Below are positions 1 through 7,514 of a stretch of DNA of 18,516 nucleotides, piece by piece. The position numbers and the translations under genes are program-made. Source of the DNA: Candidatus Bathyarchaeota archaeon (lineage in GTDB: Archaea; Thermoproteota; Bathyarchaeia; 40CM-2-53-6; RBG-13-38-9); assembly GCA_026394315.1 (NCBI GenBank), contig JAPKYM010000215.1:1-18516 (forward strand), given 5' to 3'. Under the pieces are notes generated by a model. It did not search any database. It saw only the letters and a program-made list of their open reading frames with translations, and was not told the DNA's origin. Each line of letters begins with the position of its first letter. Position 1 is the stretch's first letter.

Positions 1-530
1 TTCCTGACGGAGGAGCTGAACACTTCGCAAAGTGTGTGAGAGAGATCAAAAAGAGATCACCTGCCTCCAAGGTTGAAGTCCTGATACCGGACTTCCACAG
101 TGACCTCGAATCCCTAAGGATGGTCGTAGACTCCAAGCCCGACATAATTGGACATAATATTGAAACGGTAAAGAGGTTACAGAGTGCACTGAGAGATGCG
201 AAGGCAAGTTATGAAACCTCACTCAAGGTTCTTGAAATCATCAAGATGCTTGCACAGACTGTTTATACCAAGTCATCCTTGATGGTGGGTGTCGGTGAGT
301 TCGAAAACGAAGTTCTCGAAACTCTGAAGGATCTCAGGTCTGTGAAAGTCGACATCGTGACGATCGGTCAATATCTTCAGCCGAGCAAACGTCATTTTCC
401 TGTAGCAGAATACCTCAGACCTGAGGTATTCGATCGTTACAGGAATGCGGCTGAGAGATTAGGTTTCAAATATGTGTTCTCAGGGCCTCTTGTTAGAAGC
501 TCGTACCACGCGGATAAGGCATCTGGGTGA
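1..530 (+). CDS. lipA: Lipoyl synthase (radical SAM), 3' part only
   Basis: Lipoyl synthase inserts two sulfurs into octanoyl groups on lipoyl-domain proteins (2-oxoacid dehydrogenases, glycine cleavage H protein) using radical SAM chemistry. The reading frame is open from base 3, so the 5' end lies outside the window; the visible start reads PDGGAEHFAKCVREIK. Family blocks follow in order: GHNIETV, the KSSLMVGVGE segment, TIGQYLQPSKRHFPV, and the C-terminal RSSYHAD, whose serine ligates the auxiliary 4Fe-4S cluster in characterised enzymes. The N-terminal CX4CX5C and radical-SAM CX3CX2C motifs must lie upstream and cannot be checked. A GTG at 36 is an internal codon, not the start. The C-terminus looks complete. 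Identification is very secure. Confidence 0.95.
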   Translation, partial: PDGGAEHFAKCVREIKKRSPASKVEVLIPDFHSDLESLRMVVDSKPDIIGHNIETVKRLQSALRDAKASYETSLKVLEIIKMLAQTVYTKSSLMVGVGEFENEVLETLKDLRSVKVDIVTIGQYLQPSKRHFPVAEYLRPEVFDRYRNAAERLGFKYVFSGPLVRSSYHADKASG

Positions 531-571
531 TGGCAGTGGGTTACCTGGGGGCAGGTTCATAAGTAGGTCCT

Positions 572-621
572 GTTACTTTAAGTAACAAAAAGTGACCGGA
601 TCCAGTCTCACATCGTGAGAC
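572..621. promoter_or_regulatory. Two perfect inverted repeats in the leader of the 643 gene
   Basis: Two short perfect palindromes sit between lipA and the next gene. The first (572-586) has arms GTTACTT and AAGTAAC around a single T. The second (605-621) has arms GTCTCAC and GTGAGAC around ATC. The first contains a TATA-like CTTTAAG; the second begins about 25 bases further on, where transcription would start. This spacing fits a promoter with an operator or a 5' hairpin for the gene at 643. A role as lipA terminator is less likely because no T-run follows on the plus strand. Confidence 0.45.
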
Positions 622-642
622 AACCCGGAAGCGGCAAAATAC

Positions 643-1134
643 ATGAATACTATTTCAAAATATGTTGAAGCTCTCGATAAGAGCAAGGACTTCAGCGACA
701 TCTTTACACTGGTCAAGAGGGCCGTCAAAGAGACCATTGCTGAAGCGCGAGTGGGACTTATGCTCGTCCTCGCAGACCTCCCAAACCAAGTTGGCGCGTT
801 TCATGAAGTTGGCTCAAACGCAATAGTCTTGAATAGAAAACTACTGAATGCCGTTATAAAGTCAGGCAACTCTTTTCGAGAGATAAACTCATACATATTC
901 TCAATACTGCTTCATGAATATCTGCACTCGCTCGGGCACTTGGATGAACGTGAAGTCAGAGAACTCTCCTTTCAAGTCTCCGAGAGAACCTTAGGAGAGA
1001 AACATCCAGCTACTGAGTTCGTCGTTAAGGGCTTTGGCGAGAAGAGAATAGAACGATTCCTTGACAGGAGTAGACCGGATCTGCCCCAGATAATCCCGGA
1101 CTTGGAGAGAACAGCTCAAGCATACGTTCAATAG
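643..1134 (+). CDS. Small HExxHxxGxxD zinc-metalloprotease-like protein
   Basis: A 163-residue protein of unknown family. Its clearest signature is HEYLHSLGHLDE at about residues 90-101, matching the HExxHxxGxxH/D zinc-binding pattern of metzincin-type metalloproteases, with Asp as a possible third ligand as in snapalysin-like enzymes. Helix-rich sequence precedes it, and a conserved-looking FHEVGSNAIVLNR segment (about 53-65) could form the active-site sheet. There is no signal peptide or membrane segment, so it probably acts in the cytoplasm. It starts at ATG 643 downstream of paired inverted repeats. A decayed second copy follows at about 1231-1760. Substrate and activity are unknown; protease function is inferred from the motif alone. 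Confidence 0.7.
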   Translation: MNTISKYVEALDKSKDFSDIFTLVKRAVKETIAEARVGLMLVLADLPNQVGAFHEVGSNAIVLNRKLLNAVIKSGNSFREINSYIFSILLHEYLHSLGHLDEREVRELSFQVSERTLGEKHPATEFVVKGFGEKRIERFLDRSRPDLPQIIPDLERTAQAYVQ

Positions 1135-1230
1135 AGGAACAATTAGCGGGGTGGTCCGAGCACGCTCAGAGACTCACCACTTCTACTTCCAGGAAGATGC
1201 TCAGAGATTCCGGCGACTATTGCGGGCATT

Positions 1231-1760
1231 CGATGTTCTTCAAACTCGGGCATAGGTTCCCATGCCATCAGTCTTCAGGATGCCAATAACTTTGAAGACA
1301 TCTTCGAAGTGGTTAGAAGCTCAGTAAAGGAGTCTCTAGGGTTAGAGCGGTCTGGGCTGGAATTGTATCTGAGGGATCTGCCCCTCGAAATAGGGGCCTT
1401 TCACAAGATAGGTACAAACATTGTTGTAGTGAACAAGACGCTAATCAATCGAGCTGTCGCCGCCCGAGTCAGCCTTACTGAAATCAAATCCTTCGTATAC
1501 AGTATTCTTCTTCACGAATACCTTCATTCTCTTAGGATATATGATGAGCTTCAAGTAAGAAGACTAACCTGCCAAATCTCAAAGAAGGCTTTTGGGGAAA
1601 GGCATCCGGCTTCGATCCTGGCCAAGAGAAGTCCGTGGGCTATCCTGGATTGGGGATCAAGCTTGCCAGGAGGCAACTGGTCATGATGTTCGAAGAATTA
1701 GGAATCTCAATGGCCTGCCGCTGATGGTAAGATTGGCGCAGGTTCAACGTGGGGTATAGT
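1231..1760 (+). pseudogene. Decayed paralogue of the upstream metalloprotease-like gene
   Basis: The frame through 1309-1686 translates to a protein closely similar to the gene at 643: ANNFEDIFEVVRSSVKESL against the SKDFSDIF segment, then LRDLPLEIGAFHKIGTN, then HEYLHSLRIYDE. Several things argue for decay. Similarity continues upstream of the first possible start (GTG 1309) to about 1270, but that frame has no ATG, GTG or TTG back to the stop at 1144. The motif glycine is replaced by arginine. Similarity is lost after HPAS, near 1615. A +1 frame downstream, reading GLPLMVRLAQVQ near 1700-1755, may be the displaced C-terminus. A short functional protein from GTG 1309 cannot be fully excluded. 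Confidence 0.65.
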
Positions 1761-1832
1761 TTCCTAGACCTAGCTATTGAGCTTACTGTACAACAAACAA
1801 TATGTTAGATCCCGCAGTCCAATACACCTATT

Positions 1833-1838
1833 GAGGTG
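1833..1838 (+). promoter_or_regulatory. Ribosome binding site GAGGTG
   Basis: GAGGTG lies five bases before ATG 1844 and fixes that start for the secreted protein gene. An overlapping open frame from 1777 has no such site. Confidence 0.7.
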
Positions 1839-1843
1839 GAGCA

Positions 1844-2266
1844 ATGGAAAGAAGACTCCTACCGGCAGTAGTTTTGGTGCTGACCGTCTACCTAGCGGTG
1901 TGCCTTCCAACATTCGCCGTCGCATACACACCCCCACTAGGCTACAGCGGAAAACCCATAAAGTACGGAGGATGGCTGGTCGGTCAAGTCCTCATGGAGA
2001 TCAGCCATATCGTACAAAAGATCTCTTGGGCCAAGATAACCGTCACCACTGCTGATGGCACCTTCACAAAGACTGCGACTACCAATGGGTATGGCTACTA
2101 CAGAGTCTATTTGCCCCCCGGAGAATACAAGGTCACCGTAAGCTATGCTAGGTACAGCCAGACCTATGACGTCACAATAAGAGTGGACCAAGAATATCGT
2201 TTTCTGAACGTCTACTTAGAAAGACCTGACATGCCGGAGTTTCAAGACAGATTGGCGCATAAGTAA
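1844..2266 (+). CDS. Small secreted carboxypeptidase-regulatory-like beta-sandwich protein
   Basis: A 140-residue exported protein. Residues 1-27 form a Sec-type signal peptide: MERR, a long hydrophobic stretch, then a cleavage-like FAVAYT. The mature part resembles a carboxypeptidase regulatory-like or PEGA-type beta sandwich: alternating strands around ITVTTADGTFTKTATTNGYGYYRVYLPPGEYKV, where the TNGYGYYRVYLPPG core matches the usual T-(N/D)-x-x-G-x-(F/Y)-x-(F/V)-x-x-L-P-P-G pattern. Such domains usually bind or scaffold rather than catalyse. It is preceded by a good GAGGTG site and followed by a T-rich stretch. There is no membrane anchor after the signal, so it is probably released or held in the cell wall. 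The specific role is unknown. Confidence 0.75.
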   Translation: MERRLLPAVVLVLTVYLAVCLPTFAVAYTPPLGYSGKPIKYGGWLVGQVLMEISHIVQKISWAKITVTTADGTFTKTATTNGYGYYRVYLPPGEYKVTVSYARYSQTYDVTIRVDQEYRFLNVYLERPDMPEFQDRLAHK

Positions 2267-2271
2267 GAGCG

Positions 2272-2287
2272 CCCCCTCTTCTTTTTT
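2272..2287 (+). terminator. T-rich terminator-like tract
   Basis: A pyrimidine tract ending in six T residues (2282-2287) begins a few bases after the stop codon of the 1844 gene. Archaeal intrinsic termination typically uses such U-runs without a stable hairpin. Confidence 0.45.
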
Positions 2288-2382
2288 GTACTTATTACCG
2301 AGGAACCTCTTCGGATACAATCAATGCTAGCGCGCGCTTTCCATTAAGACGGTTCAAGCAAACGCCGGGCTAATATTGTAGG

Positions 2383-2904
2383 TTAGGGCTTGAACGGGTA
2401 AGATTTGGCAAACCCTTCCCTGCAACTCACAACAATATTGAACTGAAGACCGTACAGCTGCTGTTGATCGATATCCAGTTTCTTCGATACACTCAACGAA
2501 TCCTGAGGCTTGAGCAAGTCGAGGACCTTAATGGGGATCTTACCCTTTGGGTAGAGTAAATTGACTTCGACACTATGCGCATCTGCCGTGCCCGTGTTCT
2601 TAACGGACATACTTAAGGTTCCTTGATCTAGTTTCACATCTGTAATATCAAGTTCAACTCTGGTAGTGGACCTGAGAACAAGAGGGATTGTTACAAGAAT
2701 CACCATCGCAACAGCCGCAATAGTCGCCACTGTCAGTTTGAAATGGCGCCTCTTTCTTGAAGGCGTCTTTGATGGTGCTAGTCTAAGCTCGAGTCCTTGC
2801 CTTAGGACTCCGTATTCCTCAGGACTCATCAAGCCCTTAGCATAAGCGACATCAAGTCGGTGTATGAGGTCAGCGAGTCTATCTTGGCTATTAACATTGG
2901 ACAA
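2383..2904 (-). CDS. Single-pass membrane protein with helical N-domain and Ig-like ectodomain
   Basis: A 173-residue protein of unknown function in three parts. Residues 1-45 form a helical hairpin with a SHOCT-like pattern (LADLIHRLDVAYAKGLMSPEEY, a short oligomerisation motif typically ending in L-x-x-G-x-I-T-x-E-E-Y/F). Residues about 54-77 are a transmembrane helix after a basic RKRRHFK stretch. Residues 80-173 are a beta-rich domain (VELDITDVKLDQGTLSMSVK, NTGTADAHSVEV) similar in style to CARDB/Ig-like folds. The start is TTG 2904; no ATG lies nearby in frame. The gene converges on the secreted-protein gene and shares the direction of the epimerase gene upstream. Membrane topology is inferred from the sequence. 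Confidence 0.65.
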   Translation of the reverse strand: MSNVNSQDRLADLIHRLDVAYAKGLMSPEEYGVLRQGLELRLAPSKTPSRKRRHFKLTVATIAAVAMVILVTIPLVLRSTTRVELDITDVKLDQGTLSMSVKNTGTADAHSVEVNLLYPKGKIPIKVLDLLKPQDSLSVSKKLDIDQQQLYGLQFNIVVSCREGFAKSYPFKP

Positions 2905-2995
2905 TCTTACTGGCTCCAGCTACCTAATTTTACTCTGTTGAAGCTAATACGGTTTGTGAATCAAGTCTCAGAAGAATGGCTTCGTATTTATGCGC

Positions 2996-4126
2996 TCAGT
3001 CTATTGTGTAAATGGGACTCGGCAGTCTTCCAAGTTCAACTCCCAGTCCAGGCCTATCCAAGGGTACTCTGGAACCATGTATGAAGAGTGTTTTTGAGTC
3101 CTCAATGATTACGTCGTTCCTTAGCTCCAAATCTGTGTCCAGGTCGGTGCATGAGATATGATCTACCCCGGTAGCGAAGTTAGTTCCGCAGGCTATGCTT
3201 GTTCCTCCCTCCATCATGCAGCCGACCATGACCTCAATATTGCTCATGGAGGCTAATCTTACAGCTTCCAATCCTCTGGTTATGCCGCCAACCTTCTGCA
3301 GTTTTAGATTGATGCCGTTGGCAGCTTTGTCCTCAACTATCCTCTTGATGTCGTCAAGCGTTGCTGCGGACTCATCTGCGAAGGTCGGAATTCGTGAGTT
3401 GTCGGTGACCTTTTTCAGCTTTCGGAGATCTCTTTTCGGACAAGGCTCTTCCACCAGTGCTACTTGTGAGCTGAGTCTATCGTGGATACGGTTGAAGAGG
3501 TCAATTGCCATGTCGGGATTTGGGTAGGCTTGATTTGCATCCAGCGTTATCAGACCGGTGTGGACCTTAGCAACTGACAGCACTCTATGGAGATCCGGCT
3601 CTGGATCTCCTGAGAGCTTCAATTTTATTCTGCTAAGACCATGCTCAGAGTATCGAGCAAGCAAATCTCTAGTCCTATCTGTGATGTCTTCTGTTGCTCC
3701 AAGGTATATTGTGACGGTGTTCGGGGAAAGCTTCGGCTCACTTGAACCGAGGAGCCTGTAGATTGGTTTCCCAAGCATCTTACCAGCTATGTCATAGCAG
3801 GAAGATTCCAGAGCGGCCATTCCTGTTGAACTGAAGAATCCCAGATCCCCCGAGACCTTGTCAAGAATTGGTCGAATTTCCTCCTGGCTCGAAAGTTTTT
3901 CCCCAATCAGTCTCTTCGCAGCAGAGTACAGAAACCGTAGTGAATCACCCAGGCTGTCACCAGTTATGGGTTTGAATGGGGCCGCCTCGCCGTACCCTGA
4001 TAAGCCATCGTCAGTATCGACTATTGTTAGGAGATTGTTCACTCGGGTCCAAGTCTTATATGATATGCTGGCTGGTTGAGTGAAGTCAAGGTTCACCTCA
4101 TATATTCTGATTCTGCAAATTCTCAA
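2996..4126 (-). CDS. Dipeptide epimerase-like enzyme (enolase superfamily)
   Basis: A 376-residue muconate-lactonizing/mandelate-racemase-type protein, closest by motifs to L-Ala-D/L-Glu epimerases, which racemise the second residue of dipeptides. Visible active-site residues: K168 and K170 in RIKLKLSGD, the base pair on one side; Mg ligands D196 (LDANQAY), E226 (VEEP) and D251 (FADES); K275 (NLKLQK), the opposite base. VGCMMEGG (301-308) and the DLDTD motif (328-332) match the part that binds the dipeptide amino group in this subfamily. Full length for the family. The start is TTG 4126, supported by GAGG seven bases upstream on the minus strand (4134-4137). It is divergent from the aminotransferase gene 60 bases away. 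Actual dipeptide specificity cannot be read from sequence. Confidence 0.85.
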   Translation of the reverse strand: MRICRIRIYEVNLDFTQPASISYKTWTRVNNLLTIVDTDDGLSGYGEAAPFKPITGDSLGDSLRFLYSAAKRLIGEKLSSQEEIRPILDKVSGDLGFFSSTGMAALESSCYDIAGKMLGKPIYRLLGSSEPKLSPNTVTIYLGATEDITDRTRDLLARYSEHGLSRIKLKLSGDPEPDLHRVLSVAKVHTGLITLDANQAYPNPDMAIDLFNRIHDRLSSQVALVEEPCPKRDLRKLKKVTDNSRIPTFADESAATLDDIKRIVEDKAANGINLKLQKVGGITRGLEAVRLASMSNIEVMVGCMMEGGTSIACGTNFATGVDHISCTDLDTDLELRNDVIIEDSKTLFIHGSRVPLDRPGLGVELGRLPSPIYTID

Positions 4127-4186
4127 GGTTGAACCTCAACACGATGGGTCTAAACTAATATCTATTAATCATATGTTCTTGTAAGG

Positions 4187-5383
4187 ATGATGTCCATGAA
4201 TGATCATTTTCTGGATAGGTACACAAACACTGGAACAGGCATCTCGGACACAGATGTCAAGACGCTCAGATCAATGACTAGGCGTTTCAACCTTCACACA
4301 AAGGAGTTTCATCAGTATTGGGGTGAGACTCAGGAATTACTTCAGAGAGTTTTTCAGACTAGGAACAGACTGGTGGGGGTCACAGGATCCATAAGGATCG
4401 CCTTCGATGTAATAATGGGCAATTTGGTTGAGCCTGGAGACAAGGTTCTCACCCTGACAAATGGGTATTGGGGAGACCATTTCCCGAGAGTTGTGAAGTC
4501 TTACCGAGGGGAGCCAATAGTCTACGAGCAAGATCCCCGACTCCCAATTGATCCGGAAAAGGTCAAAGCGCTTCTGGAAGAGCACTCGGATATTAAGGCT
4601 GTGGCGGTTGTTCATGTGGAGACCGACACAGGCATAGCCAATCATATTTCGGAGATTGGCAAGATTGTAAAGAAGAACTCTGATGCGCTCTACGTTGTTG
4701 ACTGTGCAACCTCACTGGGCGGAATGGAGGTCAAGGTTGATGATTGGGGAATTGACTTCTGTTTCTCAGGTTCGCACAAATGCCTGACAGCACCAGTGGG
4801 CTTGGCATTCGTAACTGTAAGTGGGAAAGGTTGGAAAGCCATCGAGGATCGAAAAACTCCGATCTTTGGTTCTTATCATGATCTGGCTCCTTGGAAGGAG
4901 CAGCTGAAGATGGAATGTGAACCGCCTATGCCTACACTGGTGATTCACGCTGTAAGGTCGACTTTGGAGTGGATGCTGGCCAAAGGTCTTGATCGTGTAT
5001 TCCAAATGCACGAAGTAGCTGCCGGAGCCTTAAGGTCTGGACTTATGGGAATGGGTCTGGAGATCTTTCCTGACTGCAGTAAATGCGACGGCTGCACTTC
5101 ATCGAACAAGTTCTGCAGCAGTGTTGTGACGACCTTCAAATATCCTCCAAAGGTCAAAGCAGAAGAAGTAGAGAAGATCATGGGCGAAAAATACAATCTG
5201 TCTCTGCTGGCCTCACCTTATAGGCCCGAATGCTTCCAGCTCGGCACAATAAACGAACTACAGCTATCGCCTGATTATGTCCTAAAACTAGTGGCCACGT
5301 TAGGCTTGACTATGGAAGAGCTTGGCTTGGACATCAGGCTTGAGAATGGGATAAGAAAGGCATACGAAACCATTTGTAAATGA
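4187..5383 (+). CDS. Class V PLP aminotransferase (alanine-glyoxylate/serine-pyruvate type)
   Basis: A 398-residue fold-type I aminotransferase of the alanine-glyoxylate, serine-pyruvate or serine-glyoxylate group. Visible features: VTGSIRIAFDVIMGNLVEPGDKVL (cofactor phosphate region, about 65-88), HVETDTG (143-149), the PLP aspartate in VVDCATSLGG (D172), and the Schiff-base lysine K198 in FSGSHKCL. The C-terminal domain has an unusual cysteine group C-x2-C-x2-C-x6-C at residues 297-310, in place of the ordinary loop after the (L/I)FPD segment. Two starts compete: ATG 4187, and ATG 4196 which has AAGGA (4183-4187) eight bases upstream and may be preferred. Substrate is unresolved; amino donors alanine or serine with glyoxylate or pyruvate as acceptor are the family norm. 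Confidence 0.85.
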   Translation: MMSMNDHFLDRYTNTGTGISDTDVKTLRSMTRRFNLHTKEFHQYWGETQELLQRVFQTRNRLVGVTGSIRIAFDVIMGNLVEPGDKVLTLTNGYWGDHFPRVVKSYRGEPIVYEQDPRLPIDPEKVKALLEEHSDIKAVAVVHVETDTGIANHISEIGKIVKKNSDALYVVDCATSLGGMEVKVDDWGIDFCFSGSHKCLTAPVGLAFVTVSGKGWKAIEDRKTPIFGSYHDLAPWKEQLKMECEPPMPTLVIHAVRSTLEWMLAKGLDRVFQMHEVAAGALRSGLMGMGLEIFPDCSKCDGCTSSNKFCSSVVTTFKYPPKVKAEEVEKIMGEKYNLSLLASPYRPECFQLGTINELQLSPDYVLKLVATLGLTMEELGLDIRLENGIRKAYETICK

Positions 5384-5439
5384 AATGTTATCCCTGAATA
5401 TTGATCCGATTGGCGGGTTTCAGTCACGCGCGCGCGTTG

Positions 5440-7071
5440 CTAACTGCCCAGTATCGCTTTGAGATCTTGATCAGGCGTAGTTATTGGCATAATATTGAAG
5501 TTCTTCACTAAGTAGTCCAGAACGTTTGGTGTAAGGAATGCTGGGAGGCTTGGGCCGATACGAATATTCCTGATGCCCAGACTGAGCAGTGTTAGAAGTA
5601 TTGATACTGCTTTCTGTTCATACCAGCTTAATATCAAGCTAAGAGGAAGGTCATTTACTCCAACATTGAATGCTTGGGACAGGCCTTGTGCTATCTGTAT
5701 AGCTGAGTAGGCGTCATTACATTGTCCAACATCCATGAGTCTAGGAATTCCTTCAATATCTCCAAGTTGCTTGTCAAAGAACTTGAATTTGCCGCAGGCT
5801 AGAGTCAGTACGACTGAGTCTTTAGGTACCTTCTCAACGAACTCAGTGTAATAGTTTCGCGCTGGTTTGGATCCGTCGCAGCCACCCACAAGGAAGAAGT
5901 GTTTTATTTTTCCAGCCTTAACGAGCTCGATGACTTTGCCGCTGACTCCCATCACTGTGCTGTGTCCGAAGCCTACCGTGACATGGCCCTTGTCTGTGTC
6001 AGAGGCAAAACCCTGCATTTCCAAAGCCTTTCTTATAACCGGTGTGAAGTCCTTTTTCTCAATGTGGGAAACTCCAGACCAGCCTACCATGCCAGTGGTG
6101 AAGATGTTGCCTTTGTACGAGTCTTGCGGCTGTTGAATGCAGTTAGTCGTCATGACAATAGCTCCTGGGAATTCCGCGAACTCTCGTCTCTGGTTTTGCC
6201 ATGCTGTGCCATAATGACCGTAGAAATGTGGGTATTTCTTTAAGCCTGGATAACCGTGAGCCGGAAGCATCTCACCGTGAGTGTAGACGCATATTCCTTT
6301 TCCTTGGGTTTGTTTCAGGATCAGTTCCAAATCTGCAAGATCGTGTCCTGATACAAGAATTGCCTTTCCTTTCTTTGTACCAAGCGGGACTTTTGTAGGA
6401 ATGGGGTCGCCGTAGGTACCTGTGTGTGCTGCATCTAAGAGCTCCATCGCACGAAGGTTAATCTGCCCTGCTTTCATTACTGAGCCAACCATTTCCTCAA
6501 GTGTCGCTTTCTGGTTCAGTGTAGCGACCAAGCCCTCTTGGATAAATTGGTAGATTGTGTCGTCTTCTTTGCCGAGGATGGCTGCGTGGTCTGCGTAGGC
6601 AGCAATGCCTTTGATTCCGTAGATCAGGGTCGAAATTAATGAGTTGACGTCAGGGTTAAGGTTTGGGTCTATCCAGATTCCGCTCTTCTCGCCTTGTTTG
6701 ATCAAACCTTCAATTGTATTCTCGGGAGTGAAGGTGGCTGGGCCTTCGGAGATATCCGCCTTGCCTCCAGCCGCCCTAATCTTTTTTCTGAGTGTTTCCC
6801 TATGCCGGACTGTATCCTCAATAAGCGATTTAATCCTCTGTGGGTCAAAATTTACATTGGTTAGGGTTGCGAACATCGCTTTGGAGACGAATCTGTTGAT
6901 ATCGGCGTCGTTGACCTTGACTTTTCTCCCTTCAAGAGCGTAAAGGGACAAGCCCTTCACCGCATAAACTAACAGGTCTTGGAGAGCTGAGACTTCTGGA
7001 GATTTGCCGCAGACTCCATATTTTGTGCAACCTTTACCTTCGGCTGTTTGTTCACATTGATAACAAAACAT
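5440..7071 (-). CDS. hcp: Hybrid cluster protein (hydroxylamine reductase)
   Basis: The hybrid cluster protein carries a 4Fe-4S and an Fe-S-O hybrid cluster. It reduces hydroxylamine in vitro and nitric oxide in vivo in bacteria, protecting against nitrosative stress. Counting from ATG 7071, C3, C6, C15 and C21 form the N-terminal cluster motif. All hybrid-cluster ligands are present: His in SGHDLADLEL, Glu in THGEMLPAHGYP, Cys in TTNCIQQP, GGCDGSKPARN, LACGKFKFF and GQCNDAYSA, and Glu and Lys in WYEQKAV. Length (543 residues) is normal. A TTG six bases earlier (7077) is possible, but GGAG at 7081-7084 sits nine bases from ATG 7071 and only three from the TTG. It lies about 30 bases after arsR and is probably co-transcribed with it. 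Confidence 0.95.
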   Translation of the reverse strand: MFCYQCEQTAEGKGCTKYGVCGKSPEVSALQDLLVYAVKGLSLYALEGRKVKVNDADINRFVSKAMFATLTNVNFDPQRIKSLIEDTVRHRETLRKKIRAAGGKADISEGPATFTPENTIEGLIKQGEKSGIWIDPNLNPDVNSLISTLIYGIKGIAAYADHAAILGKEDDTIYQFIQEGLVATLNQKATLEEMVGSVMKAGQINLRAMELLDAAHTGTYGDPIPTKVPLGTKKGKAILVSGHDLADLELILKQTQGKGICVYTHGEMLPAHGYPGLKKYPHFYGHYGTAWQNQRREFAEFPGAIVMTTNCIQQPQDSYKGNIFTTGMVGWSGVSHIEKKDFTPVIRKALEMQGFASDTDKGHVTVGFGHSTVMGVSGKVIELVKAGKIKHFFLVGGCDGSKPARNYYTEFVEKVPKDSVVLTLACGKFKFFDKQLGDIEGIPRLMDVGQCNDAYSAIQIAQGLSQAFNVGVNDLPLSLILSWYEQKAVSILLTLLSLGIRNIRIGPSLPAFLTPNVLDYLVKNFNIMPITTPDQDLKAILGS

Positions 7072-7103
7072 ATTCAATTACTCCATTTGCACATGAGTGT
7101 AAA

Positions 7104-7421
7104 TTAATTCGAGTTGGCGCATTTCCTCCTCGCTGGACAGAACTTCTCTGCGTGGTTCTCGACAGTCTTGAATATCTTCTCCATAGTATCTGAGTTTAGA
7201 CTGTAGATCTTCTCCTTGCCCCTTCTCTCCGAGTGGACAAGGGCGCAGCGTTCAAGTGGCTTCAGATTGTGGCTTATCATGCTCTGTTCTTGACCTAAAA
7301 GACCGACTAGGGTAGTGACATTCATCGGTCTTGATCTGAGTTTCTCCATTATCGCTAATCTGGTTGGACTGGCAAGTGTTGAGAAGAATCCGTAGCAGGT
7401 ATAGGCCAGGCCCCTCTTCAT
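7104..7421 (-). CDS. ArsR-family winged-helix repressor, likely regulator of hcp
   Basis: A 105-residue winged helix-turn-helix protein. Residues 12-35 (FFSTLASPTRLAIMEKLRSRPM) are the typical ArsR start. The recognition region reads LVGLLGQEQSMISHNLKPLERCALVHSERRGKEKIYSL, where SMISHNLKPLE is the DNA-contact helix and the rest is the beta wing. Cysteines at the N-terminus (YTC) and C-terminus (CPARRKC) are candidate sensing residues, but the CVC metal site of classic ArsR is absent from the recognition helix. It lies directly upstream of hcp on the same strand, and a 24-bp palindrome starts ten bases before its ATG, so autorepression and control of hcp are the natural reading. The inducer is unknown; NO, a redox change or a metal are all possible. 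Confidence 0.88.
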   Translation of the reverse strand: MKRGLAYTCYGFFSTLASPTRLAIMEKLRSRPMNVTTLVGLLGQEQSMISHNLKPLERCALVHSERRGKEKIYSLNSDTMEKIFKTVENHAEKFCPARRKCANSN

Positions 7422-7431
7422 ATCTTACAAC

Positions 7432-7455
7432 TCATATGAATAATTATTCATATGA
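7432..7455. promoter_or_regulatory. Perfect 24-bp palindrome, probable ArsR operator
   Basis: Each half reads TCATATGAATAA on its own strand, giving a perfect uninterrupted 24-bp dyad that contains two copies of CATATGAAT. It lies ten bases upstream of arsR on the minus strand. A TATA-like element, GTAATATACA (minus strand, 7471-7480), sits about 25 bases further upstream, placing the transcription start inside the palindrome. Binding there would block initiation of arsR-hcp. Confidence 0.75.
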
Positions 7456-7470
7456 ATGATGAAGATCTCG

Positions 7471-7480
7471 TGTATATTAC
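7471..7480 (-). promoter_or_regulatory. TATA-like element of the arsR-hcp promoter
   Basis: On the minus strand the bases read GTAATATACA. The distance to the palindrome and to the arsR start fits an archaeal TATA box with a start site about 25 bases downstream. Confidence 0.4.
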
Positions 7481-7514
7481 CCTATCTCTTTGCTGTATGT
7501 AAGCCAAAATCAAT

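Noticed and set aside
1777..2055. Open frame overlapping the secreted-protein gene
   Set aside because: The frame at 1844 has a signal peptide and a good GAGGTG site; the other frame gives a basic, featureless translation.
5899..6243. Plus-strand open frames across hcp
   Set aside because: Antisense to a full-length, well-conserved hcp; no independent evidence.
7456..7462. ATGATGA resembling a box C of a C/D RNA
   Set aside because: No matching CTGA box or terminal stem at a fitting distance; the bases belong to the promoter around the palindrome.
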